Assembly (NCBI GenBank): GCA_963542015.1
Contig: CAUTUX010000007.1
Span: 12,782-76,781 of the forward strand
DNA length: 64,000 nucleotides
Reading direction: 5' to 3'
Source of the DNA: CAUTUX01 sp963542015
Lineage (GTDB): Bacteria; Bacillota; Clostridia; Christensenellales; CAG-917
Position numbers and translations under genes: made by a program. Shown here in pieces: positions 52,623-63,120 of the stretch; positions within the stretch are counted from its first letter, which is position 1; the number at the start of each line of letters is the position of its first letter. The notes below the pieces were generated by a model. It saw only the letters and a program-made list of their open reading frames with translations, ran no database searches and had not been told where the DNA came from.

Positions 52623-54400
52623 ATTAGTTTCTTAAGCTCTTCAAGTGTATTTTTAAATTCATTATTGGCATAATCATAAGTTTTTTTATCAGTTAAATCA
52701 ATATCCACAATTTTCAAAATTTCTAAAGGTGGCATTGCTGAACCCTTTGAAAGAAATTCTTTATACTTTTTAACATATGATTCTCCCTCATTTATTATTC
52801 TATTTGCGATATTTACAGCTGCCGTTAATCCAGTTGCATACTTGTATACATAGTATGCTTCATAAAAATGAGGTATTCTAGCCCATTCGAATTTAATTAA
52901 ATCGTCTAAAATGATATCTTCTCCGTAATATTTTCTATTGAGTTTGTTATAGTATTCGGAAAGCACCTCAGCCGTCACAGCCTCTCCATTTTCAACAAGT
53001 TTATGGGCAAATACTTCAAATTCTGAGAAAATTGTTTGCCTATATATTGTTGTTCTAAACATGTCTAGATAGTATGAAAGGATGAACTTTCGCTCCTCTC
53101 CTTCAGCTGTCTTTAGTAGATGTTTTAACAACAACACTTCATTTACCGTTGACGCTATTTCTGCAAGGAATATAACATAGTGTGATTTAAATAATGGTTG
53201 CTTTTTATTGCTATAAAAACTATGCATTGAATGTCCAAGCTCGTGAGCTATTGTAAAGATGTCGTGGGTGGTTCCTTCAAAATTCAATAAAACAAATGGA
53301 TGAGAATTATAATTTCCCCATGAATACGCCCCTGAGCGTTTTCCTTTATTTTCATATACATCAATCCAACCACTGTTAAATGCATCATTTATTTGCCTGT
53401 TATAATCATCGCCAAGGATTTCTGTCATTTTTAATACAGTATTCTTTGCAGTTTCATAGTCATATTCTTTTCTGCTTTCAGTGGTTATTGGAACATATAA
53501 ATCATAGAAGTGAATTTCATCCAGATTAAGTGCTTTTTTTCTTAATGCAATATATTCATGCATTGGTGCCAAATTTGCACTCAATGATTCAATTAATGTT
53601 TCATAACACTTTGGTGAAACTTCCTCATTGTACATTGCAGCTTCTAACGTACTTTTGAAGCCCCTGATTTTTGACATTACCCAATCTCCTCTAAGGCTTC
53701 CAGCATAGTTTGATGCAATCATATTTATGTGCTCTTTATATTCTGTGAACATACTATTAAAAGCATCTTCCCTTACTTTCCTATTTTTATTCTGCAACAT
53801 TCTTGAATATGTAGCGTGACTAATTTCAACATCGTTTCCATTCTCATCTTTAATTGTCTTGAATTTTACATCTACATTATCAAACATAGAAAAAGTATCT
53901 TGATAACCTTCAAGACATAAGCCAAATTCTCTTATAAGCTTCTCTTCTTTTTCACTTAATATTAATTTTTTATCTCTCAAAATTTCTTCAAAATATCTTG
54001 AATGTTTCTGAAATTTTTTATTAGCTATAATGTCTTTGAGTTTTTCATTTGAAAACTTCGATATTTCTGGCATAACAAATGCACTTAATGTTGAAGCTTC
54101 ATTTGCGATAAAATCAACTCTCATTGCCATGTCTACCGCTTTCGTGTTATTTGCATTTTCATCTTTCTTCATGTGAGCATATTGCATAAGGTCTGCCATT
54201 ATTCCACTTTGTTTTTCTTTGTATTTCATAAAACTCAAAAGAATTTCTTCATCAGCTAGTTTCCCTTTATACTCTAGAACTTTCTCTGAATCTTTTTTAT
54301 ATTTTTGAAGAGCTTTTTCAAATGCTTCATCGCTTTCATATATGTCGGTGATTTTCCATTTAAACTGTTCTTCTATTTCTTCTCTAAGTCTAACTTTCAT
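52619..54400 (-). CDS. pepF: Oligoendopeptidase F (M3 family)
   Basis: Cytoplasmic zinc peptidase for short peptides. 593 residues. The zinc site HELGHSMHSFYS (HExxH) with a downstream glutamate in FLAEIASTVNEVLLL is typical of the M3B group, as is the helical N-terminal part (WKITDIYESDEAFEKAL). 18 bp after the DUF1846 gene. Confidence 0.95.
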   Translation of the reverse strand: MKVRLREEIEEQFKWKITDIYESDEAFEKALQKYKKDSEKVLEYKGKLADEEILLSFMKYKEKQSGIMADLMQYAHMKKDENANNTKAVDMAMRVDFIANEASTLSAFVMPEISKFSNEKLKDIIANKKFQKHSRYFEEILRDKKLILSEKEEKLIREFGLCLEGYQDTFSMFDNVDVKFKTIKDENGNDVEISHATYSRMLQNKNRKVREDAFNSMFTEYKEHINMIASNYAGSLRGDWVMSKIRGFKSTLEAAMYNEEVSPKCYETLIESLSANLAPMHEYIALRKKALNLDEIHFYDLYVPITTESRKEYDYETAKNTVLKMTEILGDDYNRQINDAFNSGWIDVYENKGKRSGAYSWGNYNSHPFVLLNFEGTTHDIFTIAHELGHSMHSFYSNKKQPLFKSHYVIFLAEIASTVNEVLLLKHLLKTAEGEERKFILSYYLDMFRTTIYRQTIFSEFEVFAHKLVENGEAVTAEVLSEYYNKLNRKYYGEDIILDDLIKFEWARIPHFYEAYYVYKYATGLTAAVNIANRIINEGESYVKKYKEFLSKGSAMPPLEILKIVDIDLTDKKTYDYANNEFKNTLEELKKLI

Positions 54401-54418
54401 TTCATCTCCTTGTTTTAA

Positions 54419-55900
54419 TTAGCCATCATATAAATTTTCATCAAAGAATTCTGCTGTCTCAGTTAAGTTAATTCCTAGCTTCTTAATTGGCTGTTCATCA
54501 GCTTTATTCATTATGTGCGATGAATGTGCTTCCAAACCATATAACTTCTCCAGCTGGTTCGATGCCTTCTTTGCATGACTGTTTGTTGTTGCCGAAATTT
54601 GCAATGCCAAAAGTGCTTCTTGCAATGACAATGTATTTGAATTCTCTTTTAATATCTTAGTTTTAAGTTTTATGATAGGTTCTATAACTGATGGATCTAT
54701 TAACTTTATTTCATCTGGAATGTTCGCAAGTACTTTAATTACATTTAAAATACATGCTGCCGCTTCTGATACGAAGTTTGAACGTCTTCCACTTACCATA
54801 GTTCCATCTTCGAGCTGTATTACCATTACTGGACTATTTACTTTTATGGATCTTTCTTTTGCAACTGCAACTATTGTCCTATCGTTTACAGAAATCTGAA
54901 GCTTACTCATCAGCAGTTCAAGTTTTGCAATTGTGTTGGCGTTAGATTTTCCAAGTCTACTATTACACAACTCTTTTAAATATCTGCGTATGATTTCCAT
55001 CTTCGCTGCTTGTCTACATACTGCATCATCAGTTATGCATAGCCCAGCCATATTTACACCCATGTCTGTTGGAGACTTATATGGACAATGGTTATTGGTT
55101 ATTTTGTCGTATATGCTTTTAACAACTGGAAATACTTGAATGTCTCTGTTGTAGTTAACGGCCATAACATTGTATTCCTCTAAATGAAAGTGATCTATTT
55201 TATTTTCATCACCTAGATCTGCAGTCGCTGCCTCATATGCCATGTTAACAGGATGGTCGATTGGTAGGTTCCAAATAGGAAAGGTTTCAAATTTAGCATA
55301 CCCAGCAGTCTTATGATTTTTATATTCATAATATAACTGGCTTAAACATGTAGCCAGCTTACCACTTCCTGGTCCTGGTGCCGTCACAACAACAAGTGGT
55401 TTCTTTGTCTCTATATATGGGTTAGCCCCATACCCTTCATCTGAAACTATTGTTGAAACATCCGTTGGATATCCTTTAGTTGGTCTGTGAATGTATACAT
55501 TAATCTTTCTGTTTTCTAATTTCTGTTTATATTCCAGAACTCCCTTTTGACCATCATACATTGTTATTACAACGGAATTTATTTTAATTTTTGCTTTTGA
55601 TGTATTATCAATTATTCTCTCTACTTCACTGCTGTATGTAATCCCATAATCAGCTCTTATCTTATTTTCATTAATGTCGTTTGCATTGATACATATGATC
55701 ATTTCTGAAATATCATTCAGTTTTTTTAGTAACTTTATTTTCGCTGATTTATCAAATCCAGGTAATACTCTTTCAGCATGTAGGTCATCGAAAAGTTTAC
55801 CCCCAAATTCTAAATACAGCTTTTCACTTTTTTCAACTCGCTCCATAATTTGGGCAAATTGTTTTTCCATATAAAGTTCACTATCAAAACCGATTTTCAT
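54419..55900 (-). CDS. DUF1846 family protein
   Basis: 493 residues, the family norm. Typical: MKIGFDSELYMEKQFAQI at the start, LEFGGKLFDDLHAERVLPGFD, and VTAPGPGSGKLATCLSQLYYE, which looks like a nucleotide-binding loop. Structures exist for the family but no confirmed activity known to me. Common in Clostridia and streptococci as a cytoplasmic protein. It starts 9 bp after parC. Confidence 0.9.
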   Translation of the reverse strand: MKIGFDSELYMEKQFAQIMERVEKSEKLYLEFGGKLFDDLHAERVLPGFDKSAKIKLLKKLNDISEMIICINANDINENKIRADYGITYSSEVERIIDNTSKAKIKINSVVITMYDGQKGVLEYKQKLENRKINVYIHRPTKGYPTDVSTIVSDEGYGANPYIETKKPLVVVTAPGPGSGKLATCLSQLYYEYKNHKTAGYAKFETFPIWNLPIDHPVNMAYEAATADLGDENKIDHFHLEEYNVMAVNYNRDIQVFPVVKSIYDKITNNHCPYKSPTDMGVNMAGLCITDDAVCRQAAKMEIIRRYLKELCNSRLGKSNANTIAKLELLMSKLQISVNDRTIVAVAKERSIKVNSPVMVIQLEDGTMVSGRRSNFVSEAAACILNVIKVLANIPDEIKLIDPSVIEPIIKLKTKILKENSNTLSLQEALLALQISATTNSHAKKASNQLEKLYGLEAHSSHIMNKADEQPIKKLGINLTETAEFFDENLYDG

Positions 55901-55909
55901 ATTTTCACC

Positions 55910-58381
55910 TTAATCAATACTGTCCGTTAGCACCGGAATTATTTCATCAACTTTAATTTTAACCATCTGTTCTCCAGATGATAATCTTGTAGAGACTTTT
56001 ATTGCTTCTGTATTTATCTTCTCTATTTTTTTAGATGTAAATGCCAATATATCATATGGTTCACAAACGATACCGACAAATAACAATTCATCCTCAACAG
56101 TCTTATTATTCTTTGTTATTTCAAGCTGGGTTATCTTTGTTCCTATGAGACCTCTATTAGTCTTAACAAGTGTTGGAATTATTACTCTTTTGAAATATCC
56201 GTTTTTAGTTCCAATTACAACTTCACCTTCATCTGCAATATGTGTGCCAAGAATTAACTCATCTTTTTCCTTTAATTTAATTCCTCTTGTACCCTGTGCT
56301 TTTTTACCTAATAAGGAAATTTCATCAATGTTATATGATAAAGTCATACCACCTTTGGTTACAAGGAGTACTCTTGTCTCATCTCCATCAACTTTCATGT
56401 CTACATTGAGTAGCTCGTCTCCTGGAATTAAAGTAAGGGCTGGTCCGATTTTCTTCAAGTTTCTGTACTCATTTAAATCAGTTCTTTTAACAATTCCCAT
56501 TTTTGTAAAGAATACAAATTCACCTACTGGTGTTGAGTTGAAGAAGAAGTATTTAATTATCTTTTCTTTTCCATCAGCTTCATCACATACATGTACTGCT
56601 GTTAATCCCTTGTCCTTCCACTTACGTTCTTTAAGTCTGCTCAAATCAACCTTTATAATATTTCCTTTGTCTGTGAATGCAAATGTTGTTCCACGATTAT
56701 TTACATTTATAGCTTGAATTGGAAGATCGTCAATTTCATAATTTGTTAGGTCAACTCTTCCTATAGCGTAACTTTTTTTAGGCATGAATTTTGTTAAACC
56801 ACTCTTGTATAAGACAACTATACCTTCAATATTTTCTACTATTGTTTTTTTCTGTATTTCTTTACTCTGCTCAGTTCTCAAATCTTCGGAAATAACTGTC
56901 TGTCTTGGAGTATTATATCTGTTCTTTATTTCAAGCAACTCTTTCTTCAATACTGTATACTGTCTTGCTTTTGATTTGAGGACAGCTTGGCAATATGCAA
57001 TTATCTTTTCAAGTGTTCTAAGTTCTTCTCTTAAAGTTTCAATTTCAAGTCTTGTGAGTCTCTTAAGTCGCATATCTACAATTGCCTGTGTCTGACGATC
57101 TGTTAAATCAAATCTTGCAGCCAGTCTTTCTTTTGCATGAGCCGTTGATTCTGATGACCTAATAATTGCAATAACTTCATCAATATTATCAATTGCTATA
57201 ATGAGTCCAAGTACTATTTCTCTTCTTTCTTCTGCCTGTTTCAATTCATATTCTGTTCTCTTAACAATTACAACTCTCTGATATTCAATGTAATGTTTGA
57301 GGATATCAATGAGACCAAGCAACTCAGGTTTACCATTTACTATAGTAAACATGTTGTATCCGAATGTAGTCTCTAGGCTTGTTTTCTGGTATAGGATGTT
57401 AAGTATCTTATCAATCTTTGCTTCTTTTTTGCACCTTATAACCCCTCGCATACCAGACTTATCACTTTCATCCACAACTTCAATTATGTTATCCAATTCA
57501 GCATATTTCCCACTTTCCTGGAGGTCTGCTATTTCTTCAAGTATCTTGGTCTTTGATGTTGCAAAAGGTATTTCTGTCATAACTAATGCAATTTTTCCAT
57601 TCTTTTCTTTTTCTTCTACTACAGTTGCTCGTACCCTAACTTTCCCATTTCCAGTTCTATATATATCAACAAATGAGTCATCTTGATATACAAGTCCTCC
57701 AGTTGGGAAATCAGGTCCTTTAATGATTTGAAGGAGTTCTTCAATAGTTATATCTGGATTTTCAATCATTGCCACCGTCGCATCAATTGTTTCACCAATA
57801 TTATGTGGTGGTATGTTTGTTGCGATACCGACTGCTATACCAGATGTACCATTAACAAGAAGATTTGGAAATCTACCAGGTAATGTGACAGGTTCTTCTC
57901 TGCTGTCATCAAAGTTTAAACTCCACTTTATAGTTTCTTTATCAATATCTCTTAAAAGTTCTAATGCTAAATTTTCAAGACGACATTCTGTATATCTGTA
58001 TGCAGCTGGTGGATCTCCATCAATTGAACCAAAGTTTCCTTGACCTTCTATAAGCTTCATTCTCATAGAGAAGGGCTGTGCCATTCTTGCCAATGCATCA
58101 TAAACTGATGAATCTCCATGTGGATGGTACTTTGCCAACACATCTCCAATTGTTGTTGCACATTTTCTATATGGTTTGTCTGGTGTTAGCCCCATCTGAT
58201 ACATGGAATATAAAATTCTTCTTTGCACTGGTTTGAGTCCGTCTTCAATTCTTGGAACTGCTCTGTTCAGAATTACATGCTCCGAATATGGAAGCATTGA
58301 ATTGTGTAGGACTTCTTCAAGATTCTGTTCAATAATCTCTTCGTTATATACTATCTCTTCTGCCTGTTTTTTCTTTGCCAT
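55910..58381 (-). CDS. parC: Type IIA topoisomerase subunit A, probably ParC
   Basis: 823 residues. The catalytic tyrosine is Y130 in AAYRYTECRL. The quinolone-resistance region reads HPHGDSSVYDALARMAQ with S91 and D95 unmutated. The C-terminal beta-pinwheel has repeats such as GTRGIKLKEKDELI. No QRRGGKG-type GyrA box is seen at the start of that domain (YAIGRVDLTNYE there), which favours topoisomerase IV over gyrase. Lies 2 bp after parE. Confidence 0.8.
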   Translation of the reverse strand: MAKKKQAEEIVYNEEIIEQNLEEVLHNSMLPYSEHVILNRAVPRIEDGLKPVQRRILYSMYQMGLTPDKPYRKCATTIGDVLAKYHPHGDSSVYDALARMAQPFSMRMKLIEGQGNFGSIDGDPPAAYRYTECRLENLALELLRDIDKETIKWSLNFDDSREEPVTLPGRFPNLLVNGTSGIAVGIATNIPPHNIGETIDATVAMIENPDITIEELLQIIKGPDFPTGGLVYQDDSFVDIYRTGNGKVRVRATVVEEKEKNGKIALVMTEIPFATSKTKILEEIADLQESGKYAELDNIIEVVDESDKSGMRGVIRCKKEAKIDKILNILYQKTSLETTFGYNMFTIVNGKPELLGLIDILKHYIEYQRVVIVKRTEYELKQAEERREIVLGLIIAIDNIDEVIAIIRSSESTAHAKERLAARFDLTDRQTQAIVDMRLKRLTRLEIETLREELRTLEKIIAYCQAVLKSKARQYTVLKKELLEIKNRYNTPRQTVISEDLRTEQSKEIQKKTIVENIEGIVVLYKSGLTKFMPKKSYAIGRVDLTNYEIDDLPIQAINVNNRGTTFAFTDKGNIIKVDLSRLKERKWKDKGLTAVHVCDEADGKEKIIKYFFFNSTPVGEFVFFTKMGIVKRTDLNEYRNLKKIGPALTLIPGDELLNVDMKVDGDETRVLLVTKGGMTLSYNIDEISLLGKKAQGTRGIKLKEKDELILGTHIADEGEVVIGTKNGYFKRVIIPTLVKTNRGLIGTKITQLEITKNNKTVEDELLFVGIVCEPYDILAFTSKKIEKINTEAIKVSTRLSSGEQMVKIKVDEIIPVLTDSID

Positions 58382-58383
58382 TT

Positions 58384-60357
58384 CTAATCTTCCTTTACTT
58401 CTGGGGATGTTTGCAATTTGAAGTTATCCACCTTATTAAAATTCGCATGCTCATTTATATAATCTTTTCTTACTTTAGAATCATCACCCATGAGAATTGT
58501 CATTCTCTCTTCAGCCGCCATTACATCGTCTATACCAACTCTTATGAGTTTTCTATTTGCTGGATCCATAGTTGTTTCCCAAAGCTGTGAAGGATTCATT
58601 TCTCCAAGTCCTTTAAAACGCTGCAACTTAAGTCCTTTACCTAATTTCTTTCTAGCTTCTTCAAGAGCTTCATCATCATAACAGTATATTGATTTCTTTG
58701 ATGTCTCTACTTTATATAACGGAGGCATTCCGATAAAGACATGTCCTTGTTCTATGAGTGGTCTCATTTTTCTATAGAAGAATGCGAGAAGTAAAGATCT
58801 GATATGTCCACCATCTTGGTCAGCATCTGACAATATTATTATCTTGTCATACTTCAACCCAGATATATCGAAGTCTCTTTGTATACCAGTACCTAGTGCT
58901 GCGATTATTGTTTTAAGTTCTTCATTGGCAAGTATCTTATCCATTTTCGCCTTTTCCACATTGAGGGGCTTACCTCTCAATGGCAATATCGCTTGAAACA
59001 AACTGTCTCTTGCATCTTTTGCACTTCCTCCAGCTGAGTTACCTTCAACTATGAACAACTCATTCTTTGTTGCATCCTTGCCCCTACATGCCATAAGTTT
59101 ACCTAACAACTTCATGCTTGCAAGTTTGTTTTGTTTTCTTGAAATATCTCTTGCTCTTGAGGCTGCTTCTCTTGTTTTTGCAGCACCCATCGCCTTGTTA
59201 AGTATTTTATCAAACGACTGTCTGTTGGCTTTACCTGAAAGTATTTCATCTAATTTTTCAGATAATATACTTTCAACTTTTGTTTTGATTTCTGGATTTC
59301 CAAGCTTTGTTTTTGTCTGTCCATCAAACTCTGGATTTCCCATCTTTATGGATATAATGGCTACCATTCCTTCTCTGTAGTCATCACCAGTTAGGTTCGC
59401 TTGCTTTTCTTTGAGAAGATTATTCTTTCTTGCGAAGTTATTGAATGTCTTTGTTATGGCAGTTCTAAAGCCAACTTCATGAGTCCCACCATCTGATGTA
59501 TGAACATTGTTTACATATGAATAAATTTGTTCGCTATAACTGTCTTCGACATATTGAATTGCAGCATATAACTCAAAATCATCATGTCGTACTTCAATGT
59601 AAATTGGTTTATCAAATAGGACTGTTTTGCCAGTATTCATCTTTACAAGATAATCGGCAATTCCCTTTGTTGAATAGAAATCTAGTGTTTTACCTTTACC
59701 ACCTTGTAAGACAGATCTTGAATCTACTAACTTAAAATGTATGTCCTTATTCAAATATGACAACATTCTCATTTTGTCATGAATAATATCAAAACTGAAT
59801 TTCTCATCTTTAAAAACTCTTGGGTCAGGTTTAAACTTAACCTTACTACCAACATTCAATGATGGAACTGTCCTTTCAAGCTTACCTTCAGCAATACCGC
59901 TTTTAATTTGCTTTCCTTGTTGAATAGCTCTGAATCTTATAAAGTGTTCCCAGCCATCACGGTATACTCTAACTTCCAGCCATTCTGACAAAGCGTTAGC
60001 AACTGCAGCTCCAACGCCGTGTAACCCGCCAGAAAACTTATATGCTCCTCCGCCGAACTTTCCGCCTGCATGAAGTTTTGTAAAGATTATTTCAACACCA
60101 GATATTTTTTGTTTTTTATCTACATCTACTGGCATTCCTCTTCCGTTATCACTTACTTCTACAACATTGTCATCAAAAAGCTCAACGGTTAGTGTGTCAC
60201 CATGTCCGTTTGCAAGCTCATCAGTACTGTTGTCCATAATTTCCCAAAGTAAATGATGCATACCTCTTGAGCCTGTACCACCAATGTACATTCCTGGTCT
60301 TACTCTGACCGCTTCTATACCTTCAAGAGTTGCAAGATCTTTTGTCGTATATTCCAT
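58384..60357 (-). CDS. parE: Type IIA topoisomerase subunit B, probably ParE
   Basis: 657 residues. GHKL ATPase motifs MDNSTDELANG, DNGRGMPVDVDKK and SGGLHGVGAAVANAL, then toprim motifs EGNSAGGSAKDARD and SDADQDGGHIRSLLL. Partner of the following subunit A. Whether this pair is topoisomerase IV or gyrase cannot be settled without the other pair. Preceded by AAAGGTGATG and a promoter. Confidence 0.85.
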   Translation of the reverse strand: MEYTTKDLATLEGIEAVRVRPGMYIGGTGSRGMHHLLWEIMDNSTDELANGHGDTLTVELFDDNVVEVSDNGRGMPVDVDKKQKISGVEIIFTKLHAGGKFGGGAYKFSGGLHGVGAAVANALSEWLEVRVYRDGWEHFIRFRAIQQGKQIKSGIAEGKLERTVPSLNVGSKVKFKPDPRVFKDEKFSFDIIHDKMRMLSYLNKDIHFKLVDSRSVLQGGKGKTLDFYSTKGIADYLVKMNTGKTVLFDKPIYIEVRHDDFELYAAIQYVEDSYSEQIYSYVNNVHTSDGGTHEVGFRTAITKTFNNFARKNNLLKEKQANLTGDDYREGMVAIISIKMGNPEFDGQTKTKLGNPEIKTKVESILSEKLDEILSGKANRQSFDKILNKAMGAAKTREAASRARDISRKQNKLASMKLLGKLMACRGKDATKNELFIVEGNSAGGSAKDARDSLFQAILPLRGKPLNVEKAKMDKILANEELKTIIAALGTGIQRDFDISGLKYDKIIILSDADQDGGHIRSLLLAFFYRKMRPLIEQGHVFIGMPPLYKVETSKKSIYCYDDEALEEARKKLGKGLKLQRFKGLGEMNPSQLWETTMDPANRKLIRVGIDDVMAAEERMTILMGDDSKVRKDYINEHANFNKVDNFKLQTSPEVKED

Positions 60358-60386
60358 TCACATCACCTTTAACAATAATGTTTTTA

Positions 60387-60414
60387 ATTTTAACATATTA
60401 ATCCTTAATTTCAA
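60387..60414 (-). promoter_or_regulatory. Promoter of the parE-parC unit
   Basis: TTGAAA (60409-60414), a 16-bp spacer and TAAAAT (60387-60392) with TGT before it, on the minus strand. The remaining gap to 60556 is AT-rich with nothing recognised. Confidence 0.55.
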
Positions 60415-60555
60415 AAATAAAATTTTTTGAAAAAAATATTGAATATTGTGCAATTATTATATATTTAAACGGATTAGATATGCTGAAATATTAAAAAATA
60501 TTTTGCAAAAATTTTCTTATATTTTATTCTTAGGTCTTTAAAAATTATTTCAATA

Positions 60556-60589
60556 TTGTTTTATAAAATATAAGTTTTATAATTAAATT
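60556..60589 (+). promoter_or_regulatory. Promoter of the MMPL exporter gene (leaderless)
   Basis: TTGTTT (60556-60561), a 16-bp spacer and TATAAT (60578-60583), then six bases to the GTG at 60590. No Shine-Dalgarno sequence is present. Confidence 0.6.
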
Positions 60590-63064
60590 GTGGGGAAATT
60601 TGTAGTCAAGTATCGTTGGTTTTTTGTTAGTCTGTTTGCTATTTTTTTAGTGGCGTCCACTGTATTGTTACCAAAAATGATACACAAGGTTAACTATGAT
60701 TTAACCTCATATTTGCCTGCTGGATACTCTACTCTAGAAGGATATAAATTCTTAAAACATTTCAATATTCATGGAGATATTGAAGTTGGTGTAAATACTG
60801 ATGAAAAGACTGTCCGAAAAATAGCCGATGAGCTTAAAAAAATTAATGGAGTCACAACTCTTATATGGGCTGACCAGATTGACTATTTACACAAACTTGG
60901 AATATATGATTTAAACAATCAAGCTGAAAGAGATAAGTTTCTAAAGTTGCGGAAGATTATGACGGATGCTCCCTTGGAAGCCAGCAACGGGAAATATAAT
61001 TATGTTTTGCTAATGGGATTAAGTTCACCTCCATCAAACCCAGAGTCTATAAAGATTTTTAAAGAGACAAAAAAAATACTTCAAAAGTATGCTCCAAATT
61101 CATTTTCATTGTTTGGTATGACGGAACAGGCAAATGCCCTCTTTGACAGTGTCTTTAATGAAATTATTATGTACATGCTTATTGGCGGAATTGTTGTTTT
61201 AATAATTTTAGGATTCACAACATCATCACTTGCGGAACCAATTATTCTGATTCTCACACTAACAATATCGATATTAATAAACTTAGCTACAAACGCACTA
61301 TTCAAATCTACATCCATTATTACCTTTGCATGCACTGCTATTCTCCAGCTCGGATTAAGTATGGATTATGCAATATTCTTATTGCATAAATATCGAGATG
61401 AATTAAAAAAGACCTCAGATGCAAAAACTGCACTCGCAAATGCGATACCTAAATCAGGTAGGGCGATTCTTACATCAGCACTTACAACTATTGGTGGACT
61501 ACTCTCCCTACTTGCAATGAAATTTACAATTGGTTATGACTTAGGGCTTTCTCTTGCTAAAGGGATTTTCTGTTCATGCCTCACAGTTCTCTTTTTACAA
61601 CCAGCACTTATGTTGATGCTTGATAAGGCAAGAATGTATACAGCTCATAAGGCTCTAAATGTGCATTTTAAATACGGAATTAAAAAATCAATTCAAGGAC
61701 GACATATAACGGCTATAATTTTGCTACTCCTGTTTTTCCCAATGTTCTTTGCTACCAAAGACCTCAAATATACTTATGTGCATTTCCTACCTAAACATAC
61801 CGAACAAAGTGTACATTACAAAATGGCTGAGACTCTTGGAAATCAAGTTATGTTCATGCTTCCAACAACATATGTCAATGAAGATGGTTCAACTGAGTAT
61901 TTGATTGAAAAAAATTACAACTTTCTTAAAAAGTTAGAACAAGTTGAAAATGTAGACTCAGTACTTGGACTCTATTCACAGTTCCCAGTGAATGCAACAA
62001 TCAAAGGTGTAAAAGTTTGGCAGTTGATTGAAGATAAGAATCTAGCGGATAAATATGGTGGACTCAAACCTTTCCTTGTGGATAGTTCTAACAAATCAAT
62101 TGATTACTCATTAAAGAATATTCTTCAGCTGTCACAATTATTTGCCAGTGAAATTCCAGAAATAAAGCAACTGTTTTCAAATGGATACACCATCTATACA
62201 ATTGGAATAAATCCAAAAATAGACATTGAAAGTGATGAATGCTTTAAATTGCTAGATAAGATACAAAAACTTGCTGAAGAAGAATTTAATGGCTACGGGA
62301 AGATATACTCTACTGGTATTGCAAGAAGTGCATATGATTTTGCGAAAGTAACGCCAGGAGACCTCCTCATCGTCACTCTGGTGTCAATCGCAGTCGTTTT
62401 GCTTTTACTAATCGTATCTTTAAAAAAGATAAAACTATCTTTCCTTATAGTAGCATTAATTCAGTTTGGGATTTGGTTAAATTTGGTACTCCAGTTTATC
62501 ACTGGTGGAACTATCAATTTCATGGCTTATCTTTTCATTACAGCCATCCAACTTGGAGCAACTGTTGATTATGGAATTCTTGTGACTACAAAATATCTTA
62601 AAAATAGAGAACGCTATTCCCCAACAGGAAGTGCTTATATGGCTACTCAATCTTCCGTAATGTCTATACTAACTTCTGCCCTTATAATGGCTTGTGCCTG
62701 TCTAAGCGTTTATTTTGTGTCTTCAAATTTAGTCGTTAAAGAAATGACTCTATTAATTGCAAGAGGGTCTATCATCAGTACAATACTCGTGCTGTTTGTT
62801 CTTCCAGCATTGCTACTTTTGTCTGACAAGAAAAGGGTGTTTGATATCGCTCCAAAGGGTTATGAGCACATACGGAGATCAAAATATAGAACAAAAGTTA
62901 TAAGGCGATATCTAAATGAACTTCCTGATCTTGGTTCTACAATTCCGACAAGAAATAAAAAAGATTTCACAAAAATCAGCGGTGAAGAACTTTTATTTGC
63001 GATGCAGTATAATATCGACATAACGGATGATAAAAAAATACATAGATTTTTAAGGAGTCACTAA
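60590..63064 (+). CDS. MMPL/RND superfamily exporter
   Basis: 824 residues with the duplicated RND layout: TM1 near 8-27, an external domain, a block of five to six helices (about 185-350) including LGLSMDYAIFLLHKYRDE, then TM7 near 375, a second external domain and a second block (about 600-755) with QLGATVDYGILVTTKY. The two DY-containing TM4/TM10 motifs match the proton relay of MMPL proteins. Such exporters move lipids or hydrophobic compounds. The start is GTG directly after a promoter, so leaderless. Its stop overlaps an 18-codon ORF (TAATG). Confidence 0.87.
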   Translation: MGKFVVKYRWFFVSLFAIFLVASTVLLPKMIHKVNYDLTSYLPAGYSTLEGYKFLKHFNIHGDIEVGVNTDEKTVRKIADELKKINGVTTLIWADQIDYLHKLGIYDLNNQAERDKFLKLRKIMTDAPLEASNGKYNYVLLMGLSSPPSNPESIKIFKETKKILQKYAPNSFSLFGMTEQANALFDSVFNEIIMYMLIGGIVVLIILGFTTSSLAEPIILILTLTISILINLATNALFKSTSIITFACTAILQLGLSMDYAIFLLHKYRDELKKTSDAKTALANAIPKSGRAILTSALTTIGGLLSLLAMKFTIGYDLGLSLAKGIFCSCLTVLFLQPALMLMLDKARMYTAHKALNVHFKYGIKKSIQGRHITAIILLLLFFPMFFATKDLKYTYVHFLPKHTEQSVHYKMAETLGNQVMFMLPTTYVNEDGSTEYLIEKNYNFLKKLEQVENVDSVLGLYSQFPVNATIKGVKVWQLIEDKNLADKYGGLKPFLVDSSNKSIDYSLKNILQLSQLFASEIPEIKQLFSNGYTIYTIGINPKIDIESDECFKLLDKIQKLAEEEFNGYGKIYSTGIARSAYDFAKVTPGDLLIVTLVSIAVVLLLLIVSLKKIKLSFLIVALIQFGIWLNLVLQFITGGTINFMAYLFITAIQLGATVDYGILVTTKYLKNRERYSPTGSAYMATQSSVMSILTSALIMACACLSVYFVSSNLVVKEMTLLIARGSIISTILVLFVLPALLLLSDKKRVFDIAPKGYEHIRRSKYRTKVIRRYLNELPDLGSTIPTRNKKDFTKISGEELLFAMQYNIDITDDKKIHRFLRSH

Positions 63065-63120
63065 TGCCGTATACGACATTACTTGAAAAATTTTTAAATA
63101 CTAAGAGGAAAATCAAATGA
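63064..63120 (+). CDS. 18-residue ORF coupled to both neighbours
   Basis: Reads MPYTTLLEKFLNTKRKIK. AAGGAG at 63052-63057 lies six bases before its ATG; the ATG overlaps the exporter stop (TAATG), and its stop overlaps the next ATG (ATGA). The ribosome site and two overlaps make translation likely. It may be a relic of an AbiEi-type antitoxin start, or simply couple translation. Confidence 0.45.
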   Translation: MPYTTLLEKFLNTKRKIK

